In this document: in pieces, positions 17,476-26,770 of the stretch
Numbering within the stretch: the first letter of the stretch is position 1
Layout of the letters: each line of letters begins with the position of its first letter
The notes under the pieces: model-generated
What the model was told of the DNA's origin: nothing
Seen by the model: the letters and a program-made list of their open reading frames with translations, nothing else
Database searches by the model: none
Assembly: GCA_016200545.1 (NCBI GenBank)
Contig: JACQEO010000014.1
Location: 84,472-148,471 of the forward strand
Source: Deltaproteobacteria bacterium
GTDB lineage: Bacteria > Desulfobacterota > Binatia > UTPRO1
Direction: 5' to 3'
DNA: 64,000 nt
Program-made: the position numbers and the translations under genes

Positions 17476-18440
17476 TCAGTCGACGAGGCGGCGGGTGAGG
17501 TCGCCGTAGGCGTCGACGCGGCGATCGCGCAGGAACGGCCAGTGCGTGCGCGTCGTCTCCACCGCCGCGAGATCGCAGGCGACGACCAGCACCTCCTCGC
17601 GATCGACGCCGGCGCGCGCCAGCACGCGCCCCGCCGGGTCGGCGACGAAGCTCTGGCCCCAGAACTGGATGCCGGCGCCGCCGACCGGGCGCTCGCGCCC
17701 GACGCGATTCGGCACCGCGACGAAGACGCCGTTGGCGATCGCGTGGCTGCGCTGGATGGTCTCCCACGCCGCGTGCTGCGCGGCGCCGTGCTTCGCCTTC
17801 TCCGCCGGATGCCAGCCGATCGCGGTCGGATAGAAGAGAATCTCCGCGCCCTGGAGTGCCGTGAGACGCGCCGCCTCGGGGTACCACTGGTCCCAGCAGA
17901 CGAGCGTACCGACGCGGCCGTGCGCGGTGGCGAAGGCGCGGAAGCCGAGGTCGCCGGGCGTGAAGTAGAACTTTTCGTAATAGAGCGGGTCGTCGGGGAT
18001 GTGCATCTTGCGGTACTTTCCGACCAGGGTGCCGTCGCTGCCGAGGACGACGGCGGTGTTGTGGTAGACGCCCGGCGCGCGGCGCTCGAAGACCGACGCC
18101 ACGACGACGATCTCGAGCGCACGCGCGAGCATGCCGAGCGCGTGCGTCGTCGGCCCCGGAACGGGCTCGGCGAGTGCGAAGTTGTCGTGGTTCTCCGACT
18201 GGCAAAAGTAGAGCGAGCGGAAGAGCTCCGGTAGGCAGACGATCACGGCACCGCGACGCGCGGCGGCGCGGACGTGGCGCTCGGCGCACGCGAGGTTCGC
18301 ATCCGGATCCGCCTCACAGCGCATCTGCACGAGGCCGACATGGACGATGCGGCGGGCGGGCGCGACGACCCGCCGCCGCGGCCTCGGGCGAGCGGCGTCT
18401 CCGTTGCCGGAACGTCGCTTGCGGCCGCGCGTCATGCGGT

Positions 18441-18444
<4 letters not shown>
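17476..18444 (-). CDS. aguB: N-carbamoylputrescine amidase (nitrilase superfamily)
   Basis: 322 residues. The Glu-Lys-Cys nitrilase triad is present: LPELF (Glu), KYRKMHIPDDPLYYEKFYF (Lys) and LVCWDQWYPE (Cys). The sequence around these motifs is that of N-carbamoylputrescine amidases, which release putrescine, CO2 and ammonia. The first ~30 residues are Arg-rich and atypical, so the true start may be the ATG at 18435 or later. The GTG at 18444 overlaps the helicase stop in a GTGA, suggesting translational coupling. Confidence 0.93.
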
Positions 18445-19835
<1,391 letters not shown>

Positions 19836-19898
19836 CGTGTCCCCTGCTTATGTGCCGAAATTCAAACCGCCGCAAACGAAGACGATCGTGGACGATCG

Positions 19899-19922
19899 GA
19901 CGGTCACGCAGACGGTCACGCA
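19899..19922 (+). repeat. Two tandem copies of a 12-bp repeat
   Basis: GACGGTCACGCA occurs twice head to tail in the divergent gap between the helicase gene and the glycosyltransferase gene, 10 bp before the palindromic repeats. It could be a pair of protein-binding half sites. With only two copies this is weak evidence. Confidence 0.5.
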
Positions 19923-19932
19923 ACGGTGGGGA

Positions 19933-20023
19933 GGCGCGCGAATTCACTTCGCGCGCCGACGGGAGCACCGCGGGTTCACCCCGCGGTGCGACGCCCATCG
20001 CGAGGCGCAGCCGAGCGGGGGCG
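19933..20023 (+). repeat. TTCAC-loop palindromic repeat, copies B1 and B2
   Basis: Two hairpins sit side by side. B1 (19933-19957) has stem GGCGCGCGAA/TTCGCGCGCC. B2 (19965-19989) has stem GCACCGCGGG/CCCGCGGTGC. Both have the loop TTCAC. Only B2 carries the conserved tail (GCCCATCGCGA...GAGCGGGGGCG), which ends at 20023. The stems differ from each other and from copies A, C and D at most positions yet remain perfectly paired. They occupy most of the 235-bp divergent region between the helicase and the glycosyltransferase gene, 47 bp before the latter's ATG. Confidence 0.85.
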
Positions 20024-20070
20024 AAATCCCCTTGACCGCTCGGAACACGCAGTACACAACCGTCGGACGC

Positions 20071-21765
20071 ATGCGCGTGCTCTTCGCGAGCGGCATCGAC
20101 GGGTTCTGCCACCGGTACGGGGTGCTGCACTGGGCGGAGGAGCTTGCCGCCCAAGACGTCGCGAGCACGACGCGCGCGCACAGCGATCCGCGGCTCGCCG
20201 CTGATCTCGCCGTCCACGACGTTCTCGTCCTCTATCGGGTGCCCGACGGCGCCTGGGTTCGCCATCTGCTGGCGCGTGCGCGCGCGCTCGGACGCGCGAC
20301 GGTCTTCGCCGCCGACGACCTCATCTTCGACCCCGCGCTCACCGACCCGCCGCCTGTGCGCCGCATGGACGCGGCGGAGCGACGGCTGTGGCGGGACGGC
20401 GTCGAACGCTACCACCGGACGCTGCTCGCGTGCGACGCCGTTCTCGCCACCTCGGAGCCGCTCGCGGCCGCCGGACGCGCAGCGGGGCGCCGCGTGTATC
20501 TGCACCGCTGCAGCCTCGCCGAGCGCGAGCTCGCCATCGGCGCCGCCGCCGCGATCACCGTACGGCGCGCCGCCCGCGATCGCACCCACCGCGCCGGCTC
20601 GACGCAGCCTGCCGTACGCCTCGGGTACTTCAGCGGCACCGCGACGCACGACGAGGACTTCGCGTCGATCGCATCGGTGCTGCGTACGCTACTCGCGCAA
20701 CATCCGACGCTGACGCTCGTCGTCGCGGGGCCGGTCAGGCTCGACCCTGCGCTCGCCGCGTTCACGGCGCGCATCGAGCGCCAGCCGCTCGTCGCCTGGC
20801 CGGAGCTTCCCGCCCGCCTCGCCGGCGTCGACGTCAACCTCGCCCCGCTCGTGTGGCGCGATCCCTTCGTCGCCGCCAAGGGCGCGGTGAAATATCTCGA
20901 GGCCGCGGCCGTCGGAGTGCCGACCGTGGCGAGCCCGACCGAGGCCTTTCGACACGCGATCCGTGACGGCGAGACGGGCCTTCTCGCCGCCGACACGGCG
21001 TCGTGGGAGGCGGCGCTGACGAACCTCCTCGAGGACGCGCCGCGCCGCCTGCGCCTCGGCGCCGCGGCGCGCGCCGACGTCGTCGGCCGCTTTGCAGCTG
21101 CGGCGCAAGGACGCGAGCTGCACGCCATCTTGGCGGACGTCGTCGAGCGTATGGCGAGGCCGTCCACGCCCGCGGATCGCGCCGTGCCCGTCGCACCGCG
21201 ATCCGCCGACACCCTCACGGATGCCGAGCATCGCGTCGACGCGTCCGTCGCCGACGAGGTTGCGCTCGCCCGGCGCTTTCCCGGTGAGGTCGCGCGCGCG
21301 GCGCGCGAGCCGAACGCCTTCCCCGATCTGACGCTCCCGGCGGCGGCGACGACCGCGCCCCTCGGCGACGGCGTGCTCTTGGCACAACGGTTTCGCGCCC
21401 GGCTTCCGGGGCTCACGCGCGTCGACGTCCACACGGTGACCTACGGGCTGCCGCTCGATCACGTCCTCGAGTTTTGTCTGCGGCGCACCGACGGCTCGCT
21501 CGTCGGCGACACCCGCGTCCCCGCCGCGCTTGCGCCGGATCGCGATTGGCTCGCGCTCGAGCTCGCGCCCGAGGCGGACTCGGCGGATCGGATGTACGTC
21601 CTCGAGCTTCGCGCCCACGGCACGGGAACGCGCAACGCGCTCTCCTTCGGCACGACGACGGTGCCGCACGAGGACGGCGAGTACCACCTCGGCGGCACCG
21701 TCGGCGCGGGATCGCTCGCGCTCCGCACGTTCGCCCTCGGCGCAGCCGGCGCCCACCCCGCATGA
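20071..21765 (+). CDS. Glycosyltransferase (GT4-like) with C-terminal beta-rich extension
   Basis: 564 residues. The first ~360 have a GT-B shape: MRVLFASGIDGFCHRY at the start, RLGYFSGTATHDEDF at the domain junction, and the C-terminal nucleotide-sugar motif VKYLEAAAVGVPTVASPTEA (a GT4 signature region). Residues from about 400 onward are a beta-rich region, with LGDGVLLAQRFRA and VDVHTVTYGLPLDHVLEFCL, that recurs in related form in the next gene and may bind carbohydrate. The frame is open further upstream, but that part covers the repeats and is not coding-like. Its stop overlaps the next ATG (ATGA), so the two transferases are coupled. Confidence 0.88.
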   Translation: MRVLFASGIDGFCHRYGVLHWAEELAAQDVASTTRAHSDPRLAADLAVHDVLVLYRVPDGAWVRHLLARARALGRATVFAADDLIFDPALTDPPPVRRMDAAERRLWRDGVERYHRTLLACDAVLATSEPLAAAGRAAGRRVYLHRCSLAERELAIGAAAAITVRRAARDRTHRAGSTQPAVRLGYFSGTATHDEDFASIASVLRTLLAQHPTLTLVVAGPVRLDPALAAFTARIERQPLVAWPELPARLAGVDVNLAPLVWRDPFVAAKGAVKYLEAAAVGVPTVASPTEAFRHAIRDGETGLLAADTASWEAALTNLLEDAPRRLRLGAAARADVVGRFAAAAQGRELHAILADVVERMARPSTPADRAVPVAPRSADTLTDAEHRVDASVADEVALARRFPGEVARAAREPNAFPDLTLPAAATTAPLGDGVLLAQRFRARLPGLTRVDVHTVTYGLPLDHVLEFCLRRTDGSLVGDTRVPAALAPDRDWLALELAPEADSADRMYVLELRAHGTGTRNALSFGTTTVPHEDGEYHLGGTVGAGSLALRTFALGAAGAHPA

Positions 21766-24700
21766 CCCGCCTGTTGATCATCTGCCCCGATCAGACGGGC
21801 CCGCGGATGGCGGGTACCGCCATCCGCTCGGTGGAGATCGCGCGCGCGCTCTCCGGCGACGTCGCGGTGACGCTCGCCGTTCCCGACGGCAGCGCGCGCG
21901 TCGCCGGCGCCATGATCCAGGTCCGCGTCCCGTCGGAGTCGCCGCTGCCGCCGCTCGTCGAGACCGCCGACGTCGTCATGGTCGCCGGCCGCGCGGAGCT
22001 GATGACGGCGGTGCGGAAACCGTTGATCGTCGATCTCTACGACCCGTTCATTCTCTCGGATCTCGAGTTCTACGGCGACGAGTTCGCGCGTGCCGGTGGC
22101 CGGCCACTGCTGGCATTGCGCTGGCTGCAACACCATCTCGAGAATGGCGACCTCTTCCTGTGCGCCAGCGCCGTGCAGCGCAGCTTCTGGCTCGGCATGC
22201 TGGCGTCGGCAGGCCGCGTGAACCGCGCCAACTACGCCGCCGACCACGGCTTCGACGAGCTGCTCGCGATCGTCCCCTTCGGCATCTCCGAGGAGCCCGC
22301 GGTGCACACGCGCGCCGTCGTCAAAGGCGTGATCCCCGGCATCGGCGCCGAGGACAAGGTCGTCTTGTGGGCCGGCGGGCTGTGGAACTGGTTCGATCCG
22401 ATCGTCCTCGTGCGCGCGATGGATCGGCTGCGGACCCGCCGCCCGGACGTGAAAGCGCTCTTCCTCGGCATGCGTCACCCGAACCCCGCGATCGGCGCCA
22501 TGGAGATGGCCGAGCGCACGCGCGCGCTGGTGCGCGAGTTCGATCTCGAAGGACGGAGCGTATTCTTCGTCGACTGGGTGCCGTACGACGAGCGCCAGGA
22601 CTACCTGCGCGAGGCTGACGTCGGCGTGAGCCTCCATCAGCCCGGCGTCGAGGCGCAGTTCGCCTACCGCACGCGCGTCCTCGACTATCTCTGGGCGGGG
22701 CTGCCGATGCTGCTCAGTCGCGGCGACGACCTCGCCGCGTTCGTCGCGCGCCACCGCCTCGGCACGCTCGTACCCGAGGGCGACGTCGACGCCGTCGTCG
22801 ACGCGGTGCTCGCGCTCGTCGACGCCCCGCCCGACCCCGCGTGCGCGGCGCGCTTCGCGGCGATCCGCGGCGAGCTGGCGTGGACCCGGGTCGTCGAGCC
22901 GGTGCGTCGCTTCTGCGCCGCACCGCGGATCGCGACCGACAAACGCGAAGGGGCGTGGTTCGCGCCGGGTACGACGGGCGGCGAGGTGCTGCGCAAAGAA
23001 GACGCACTCATCGCCGAGGAGACCCTGAGCGCCGAGCGCCTGCTCTCGCCCGCGCTCGGCGGCGACTACGTCGCCAGCCACGAGTTCACCGCCGCCTACG
23101 ACGACCTCTGCCGCATCGACCTGCTCACCTGGGCGAGCGGCCCACCGCCCGCATCGGATCTCGTGCTGACGCTCTACGCCGGCGAGCTCGAGGGACGCCG
23201 CCTCGCACGCGTCAGTATTCCGTTGTCCGAGGTGGCGCACAACGACTGGCAACGCTTCGAGTTCCGCCCGATCGGCAACTCGCGCGGGCGGCGCTACCGC
23301 TGGACGCTCGAGACGACCGCGTCCGAGGGCGGGCTGTCGCTCTGGCTGTGCACGCCGCGCGACGGCGGCGCGCCGGTCCCGGCGTCGATCGCGCACTACC
23401 TCGTGAAGGGCGTCGCCGAGGCGTTGCCGGTGGACGGTGAGGCGTTTCTCTTCCTCCACAACGCGACCCTCACCGACACGCTCGTGCCCGGACTCGGCGG
23501 CGCCCTCGAGACGACGCCGGCGCTCGGCACGGCGCTCGCCGGCGATGCCGTCGCGGTGACGCGCGGCGGCGACGACGAGCCCGCCGACCCCGCCGGCAGC
23601 GAAGCGCTGCGCACCGAGCTCGCCAGGATCGGCGCCGAGCTCGCGGTGACGCGCCACGAGCTTGCCCGCGCGTGCACGGAGACCGCGGAGCTCCGCGCCG
23701 GGCTCGCCCGTGCCGCGGCGGCACCGGTCGCCGCGCGCCTCGCACGCGAGATGGTGTTGGCGCTGCGGAGCGGCGTCGCGCTGGCACGCCGTCTCGCGGT
23801 CACGGTGTTGGTCGGAGTCCTGGTCCTCCTCAGCGTGCCCTTCGTCGTCGTCCTGGCGCTCGCGCTCGCCGCGACCGACATCTGGGTCGCCCTCCGCCGC
23901 CGCGCCGTGCAAGCACAGGACGAGGACGGGAGCAGGCCGGATTCACTCCGGCCTGCGACGCCCATCGCGAGCGCAGCGAGCGGGGGCGAAATTAGAAAGA
24001 CCACGCAGCCGGTCTCCGTCGTCATTCCGACGTGGAACGGCCGTTCGCTGCTCGAGATGAGCGTGCCGCCGCTGCGCGCCGCGCTCGCGGCGCACGCGCC
24101 CGGCGGCGAGATCATCGTCGTCGACAACGGCAGCGAGGACGACACGCGCGCGTACCTCGCCGACGCGTGTCCCGAGGTGCGCGTGATCGCGCTGCCGCGC
24201 AACGCGGGCTTCGCAGGCGCCTGCAACCGCGGCGTCGCCGCGGCACGGTACGCGACCGTGATCCTCCTCAACAACGACATGGTCGTCGAGCCCGACTTCG
24301 TCGCCCCGCTGCTCGAGGCACTCGACGAGCAGCCGGCGGCGTTCGGCGTCTCCTGCCAGATCGACTTCATCGACAAATCGAAGCCGCGATGGGAGACCGG
24401 CAAGGTCCACGCCTGCTTCCGCTTCGGCACCATCACGCTCTTTCATCTGGACCGCTACGACGAGAATCTTCGCTACCCGGTGTTCTTCGCCGGCGGCGGC
24501 GCCTCGGCGTACGATCGCGCCAAGTTCCTCGCGCTCGGCGGCTTCGACGAGGCGGTCTTCTCGCCCGTCTACATCGAGGACGTCGACCTCGGGTATCGCG
24601 CCTGGAAGCGCGGCTGGCCGTCGCTCTTCCAACCGCGGAGCGTCGTCCACCACAAGCACCGCAGCACGACGCGCCGCCTGTGGAACGAGGGGACGATCCA

Positions 24701-26237
24701 CAGCTTCTTCGTGAAGAACCTCGCCGCGCTGGTGTGGAAGAACGTCACCGATTGGCGTCTCCTTCTGCCGCACCTCGCGGGCCTCGTCATCCTCCCCGCA
24801 CGCGTGTTCGGCAACATGGGCGGCGCCGCCGCGGTCGCCACCTGGCGCGGCCTCGTCCGCCAGCTGCCGACGGTCGTGCGGGCGCGCGTGCGCGAGAGTC
24901 GTGTGCCGCGCCGCCTCGACGATGCGACGATCTTCCTCGCGTCGCGCTACCGCTACGCGTATCGCGGCGTCTACGGCCTGCGGCCGCCGCGTGCGCCCGA
25001 TACCCGCCCGCGCCTTCTCGTCATCAGCCCCTACAGTCCCTACCCGGCCGTCCACGGCGGCGCCGTCCGCATACTCGCGCTGCTACGCCGCCTGCGGCCG
25101 CACGTCGACGTCACGCTCCTCGCGTACGGCGACACCGCAGCGGAGCTCGACCCGGCGAGCGCTGCCGAGCTCCGCCGCGTCTGCGATGCGGTAACGATCC
25201 TCGAGCGCCCCACCCACACCTTCGGCGGCATGTTGCAGCCGCACAAGACGCACGGTTTCTGGTCGAACTCGATGCGCGACGCCGTCGAGTACTTCTGCGA
25301 CCGCGAGGACTACGACCTGGTGCAGGCGGAGTACACGCACATGGCGCACTTCCTGCCGCCGCGCGCGCCCGGCCTGGTGCGCGTCCTGGTCGAGCACGAC
25401 GTCAGCTTCGTCCCCCTGGCGCGCAGCCGCGACACGGCGCCCGGCGTGCTCGCGCGGCTCGGTCTCGGGATGGAGTGGATGCGGATGCTGCGCTACGAGA
25501 TCGCCGCCGTCGAGAGCGCCGACCTCGTCATCACGATGAGCGACGACGATCGCGCCGTCCTCGACCACTACGTCGACACACGCCACGTGGTGACGATCCC
25601 GAATGGCGTCGATCGCGCGCGCTTCGCTTTTGCCGAGGACGGCCGTGAGCCGGCGTCGATCCTCTTCGTCGGCTTCTTCCGTCACGAGCCGAACGTCGAG
25701 GCGGTGCGCTACTTCTGCCGCGAGGTGCTGCCGCGCGTGCGCCGCGCACGCCCCGAGACGCGGTTCCGCATCGTCGGCGCCTATCCACCCGAGATCGTGC
25801 GCCGGCTCGCGGAGACGCCGGGGGTCGAGGTCACCGGCCAGGTCGACGACATCGCGCCCTACTACCGCACCGCCGCGGTGTTCGTCGCCCCCGTCCTGCA
25901 AGGATCGGGCACGCGCCTCAAGATCCTGGAAGCGATGGCGAGCGGCTGCCCGGTGGTGTCGACGACGATCGGTGCCGAGGGCCTCGGCGCGACCGACGGC
26001 CGCGAGCTCCTCCTCGCCGACACCCCCGAGACGATGGCCGCCGCGATCGAGCGTCTCCTCACCGAGCCCGAGCTCGGGCGACGCCTGGCGAGCGCGGCGC
26101 GCGCGCTCGCGGTGGCGCGTTACGATTGGGACGCGATCACCGCACGCCTGGTCACCTGCTATCGCGACGCGCTCGCCGCCACCGCGGCGCGCGACCGCTG
26201 CGGAGAAAGGAGCGTGCGCGCATGGCGAGCCCGCTGA
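21762..26237 (+). CDS. Large multi-domain glycosyltransferase: GT4, beta-domain, membrane helix, GT2, GT4
   Basis: 1,491 residues. Domains in order: (1) GT4-like transferase, residues ~1-390, from MTRLLIICPDQTG. (2) A beta-rich domain, ~410-560, like the C-terminus of the preceding gene. (3) A probable coiled coil, ~600-670. (4) A strong hydrophobic segment, ~681-712, probably in the membrane. (5) A short stretch, ~724-745, encoded by palindromic repeat copy C. (6) GT2 transferase, ~750-1060, with VSVVIPTWNG, VVDNGSEDD, NNDM and the acceptor-side FAGGGAS and YIEDVDLGYRAWKRG. (7) A second GT4, ~1083-1491, with PRLLVISPYSPYPAVHGGA, RILFVGF and GSGTRLKILEAMASGCPVVST. One chain therefore holds three transferases for building a surface glycan repeat. 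Confidence 0.92.
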   Translation: MTRLLIICPDQTGPRMAGTAIRSVEIARALSGDVAVTLAVPDGSARVAGAMIQVRVPSESPLPPLVETADVVMVAGRAELMTAVRKPLIVDLYDPFILSDLEFYGDEFARAGGRPLLALRWLQHHLENGDLFLCASAVQRSFWLGMLASAGRVNRANYAADHGFDELLAIVPFGISEEPAVHTRAVVKGVIPGIGAEDKVVLWAGGLWNWFDPIVLVRAMDRLRTRRPDVKALFLGMRHPNPAIGAMEMAERTRALVREFDLEGRSVFFVDWVPYDERQDYLREADVGVSLHQPGVEAQFAYRTRVLDYLWAGLPMLLSRGDDLAAFVARHRLGTLVPEGDVDAVVDAVLALVDAPPDPACAARFAAIRGELAWTRVVEPVRRFCAAPRIATDKREGAWFAPGTTGGEVLRKEDALIAEETLSAERLLSPALGGDYVASHEFTAAYDDLCRIDLLTWASGPPPASDLVLTLYAGELEGRRLARVSIPLSEVAHNDWQRFEFRPIGNSRGRRYRWTLETTASEGGLSLWLCTPRDGGAPVPASIAHYLVKGVAEALPVDGEAFLFLHNATLTDTLVPGLGGALETTPALGTALAGDAVAVTRGGDDEPADPAGSEALRTELARIGAELAVTRHELARACTETAELRAGLARAAAAPVAARLAREMVLALRSGVALARRLAVTVLVGVLVLLSVPFVVVLALALAATDIWVALRRRAVQAQDEDGSRPDSLRPATPIASAASGGEIRKTTQPVSVVIPTWNGRSLLEMSVPPLRAALAAHAPGGEIIVVDNGSEDDTRAYLADACPEVRVIALPRNAGFAGACNRGVAAARYATVILLNNDMVVEPDFVAPLLEALDEQPAAFGVSCQIDFIDKSKPRWETGKVHACFRFGTITLFHLDRYDENLRYPVFFAGGGASAYDRAKFLALGGFDEAVFSPVYIEDVDLGYRAWKRGWPSLFQPRSVVHHKHRSTTRRLWNEGTIHSFFVKNLAALVWKNVTDWRLLLPHLAGLVILPARVFGNMGGAAAVATWRGLVRQLPTVVRARVRESRVPRRLDDATIFLASRYRYAYRGVYGLRPPRAPDTRPRLLVISPYSPYPAVHGGAVRILALLRRLRPHVDVTLLAYGDTAAELDPASAAELRRVCDAVTILERPTHTFGGMLQPHKTHGFWSNSMRDAVEYFCDREDYDLVQAEYTHMAHFLPPRAPGLVRVLVEHDVSFVPLARSRDTAPGVLARLGLGMEWMRMLRYEIAAVESADLVITMSDDDRAVLDHYVDTRHVVTIPNGVDRARFAFAEDGREPASILFVGFFRHEPNVEAVRYFCREVLPRVRRARPETRFRIVGAYPPEIVRRLAETPGVEVTGQVDDIAPYYRTAAVFVAPVLQGSGTRLKILEAMASGCPVVSTTIGAEGLGATDGRELLLADTPETMAAAIERLLTEPELGRRLASAARALAVARYDWDAITARLVTCYRDALAATAARDRCGERSVRAWRAR
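23932..23988 (+). repeat. TTCAC-loop palindromic repeat, copy C, inside a gene
   Basis: Stem GCAGGCCGGA/TCCGGCCTGC with loop TTCAC at 23932-23956, then the conserved tail to 23988. It lies in frame within the large glycosyltransferase gene and is translated as about 19 residues (RPDSLRPATPIASAASGG region). It falls exactly between the membrane segment and the GT2 domain, so it behaves as a tolerated linker insertion. Confidence 0.85.
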
Positions 26238-26770
26238 CGTTCCTGCGGCCGTTTCGCCACGAGAGCGTGCGCTCGGTCCTGTTACTGCAGTCGGCGCCGA
26301 TCGACCTGACGTTGCGCGTCGCGCATCGCCTGCGCACGCTGTTTCCGGGATGCCCGATCGAGGTGGTCGTACGCGAAGACGATCGCACGGCGCTCGCCGG
26401 CGAGGACTTCGCGCGTGTCATGGTTGTGCGGTGGGAAGAACGTCGCGAGGTGGTACGCACGCTGCGCCGGCAGCGTTACGACGCCGTCATCGTGCCCATG
26501 AGTCATCGCGGCAGCGATTACCTGCGTGCCCTCCCGCTCCTTCTCCGCGTCCGCACGATCCTCGTTTTCAACGACAACCTCGACTATTTTCCGCTGCACG
26601 CGAGCCGGATCGGCGTGCTAGCGCATCACGTGAGCGGCCAGCCGACCACGTCGGCGCTGCTGATCTGGCTCACGAAGCGGAGCTTGTTGGGGTCGCTGGC
26701 TACCCTCTACCTCCTGGTGTCGACCGCGCGACTGGAGCTCCGTGCCAGGTGGCGACGGGTGCCCTCATGA
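26222..26770 (+). CDS. Protein of unknown function, heptosyltransferase-N-domain-like
   Basis: 182 residues; the ATG overlaps the end of the large transferase gene by 16 bp. The sequence alternates hydrophobic strands and helices (SVLLLQSAPIDLTLRVAHRLRTLFPGCPIEVVVRED, DAVIVPMSHRG, TILVFND). This resembles the N-terminal Rossmann half of GT9 heptosyltransferases but has no C-terminal donor domain. A hydrophobic C-terminal helix (LLGSLATLYLLVSTARL) could anchor it to the membrane. I cannot assign a reaction. It overlaps the following gene by 4 bp (ATGA), which places it in the same operon. Confidence 0.65.
   Translation: MASPLTFLRPFRHESVRSVLLLQSAPIDLTLRVAHRLRTLFPGCPIEVVVREDDRTALAGEDFARVMVVRWEERREVVRTLRRQRYDAVIVPMSHRGSDYLRALPLLLRVRTILVFNDNLDYFPLHASRIGVLAHHVSGQPTTSALLIWLTKRSLLGSLATLYLLVSTARLELRARWRRVPS

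Noticed and set aside
19899..20023. CRISPR-like array
   Set aside because: There are only two short tandem units and two hairpins of different sequence; no regular spacers and no cas genes.
21459..23912. 817-residue minus-strand frame opposite the glycosyltransferases
   Set aside because: Composition is repetitive R/D/A/E/V from GC-rich third positions, and the plus strand has clear family motifs across it.
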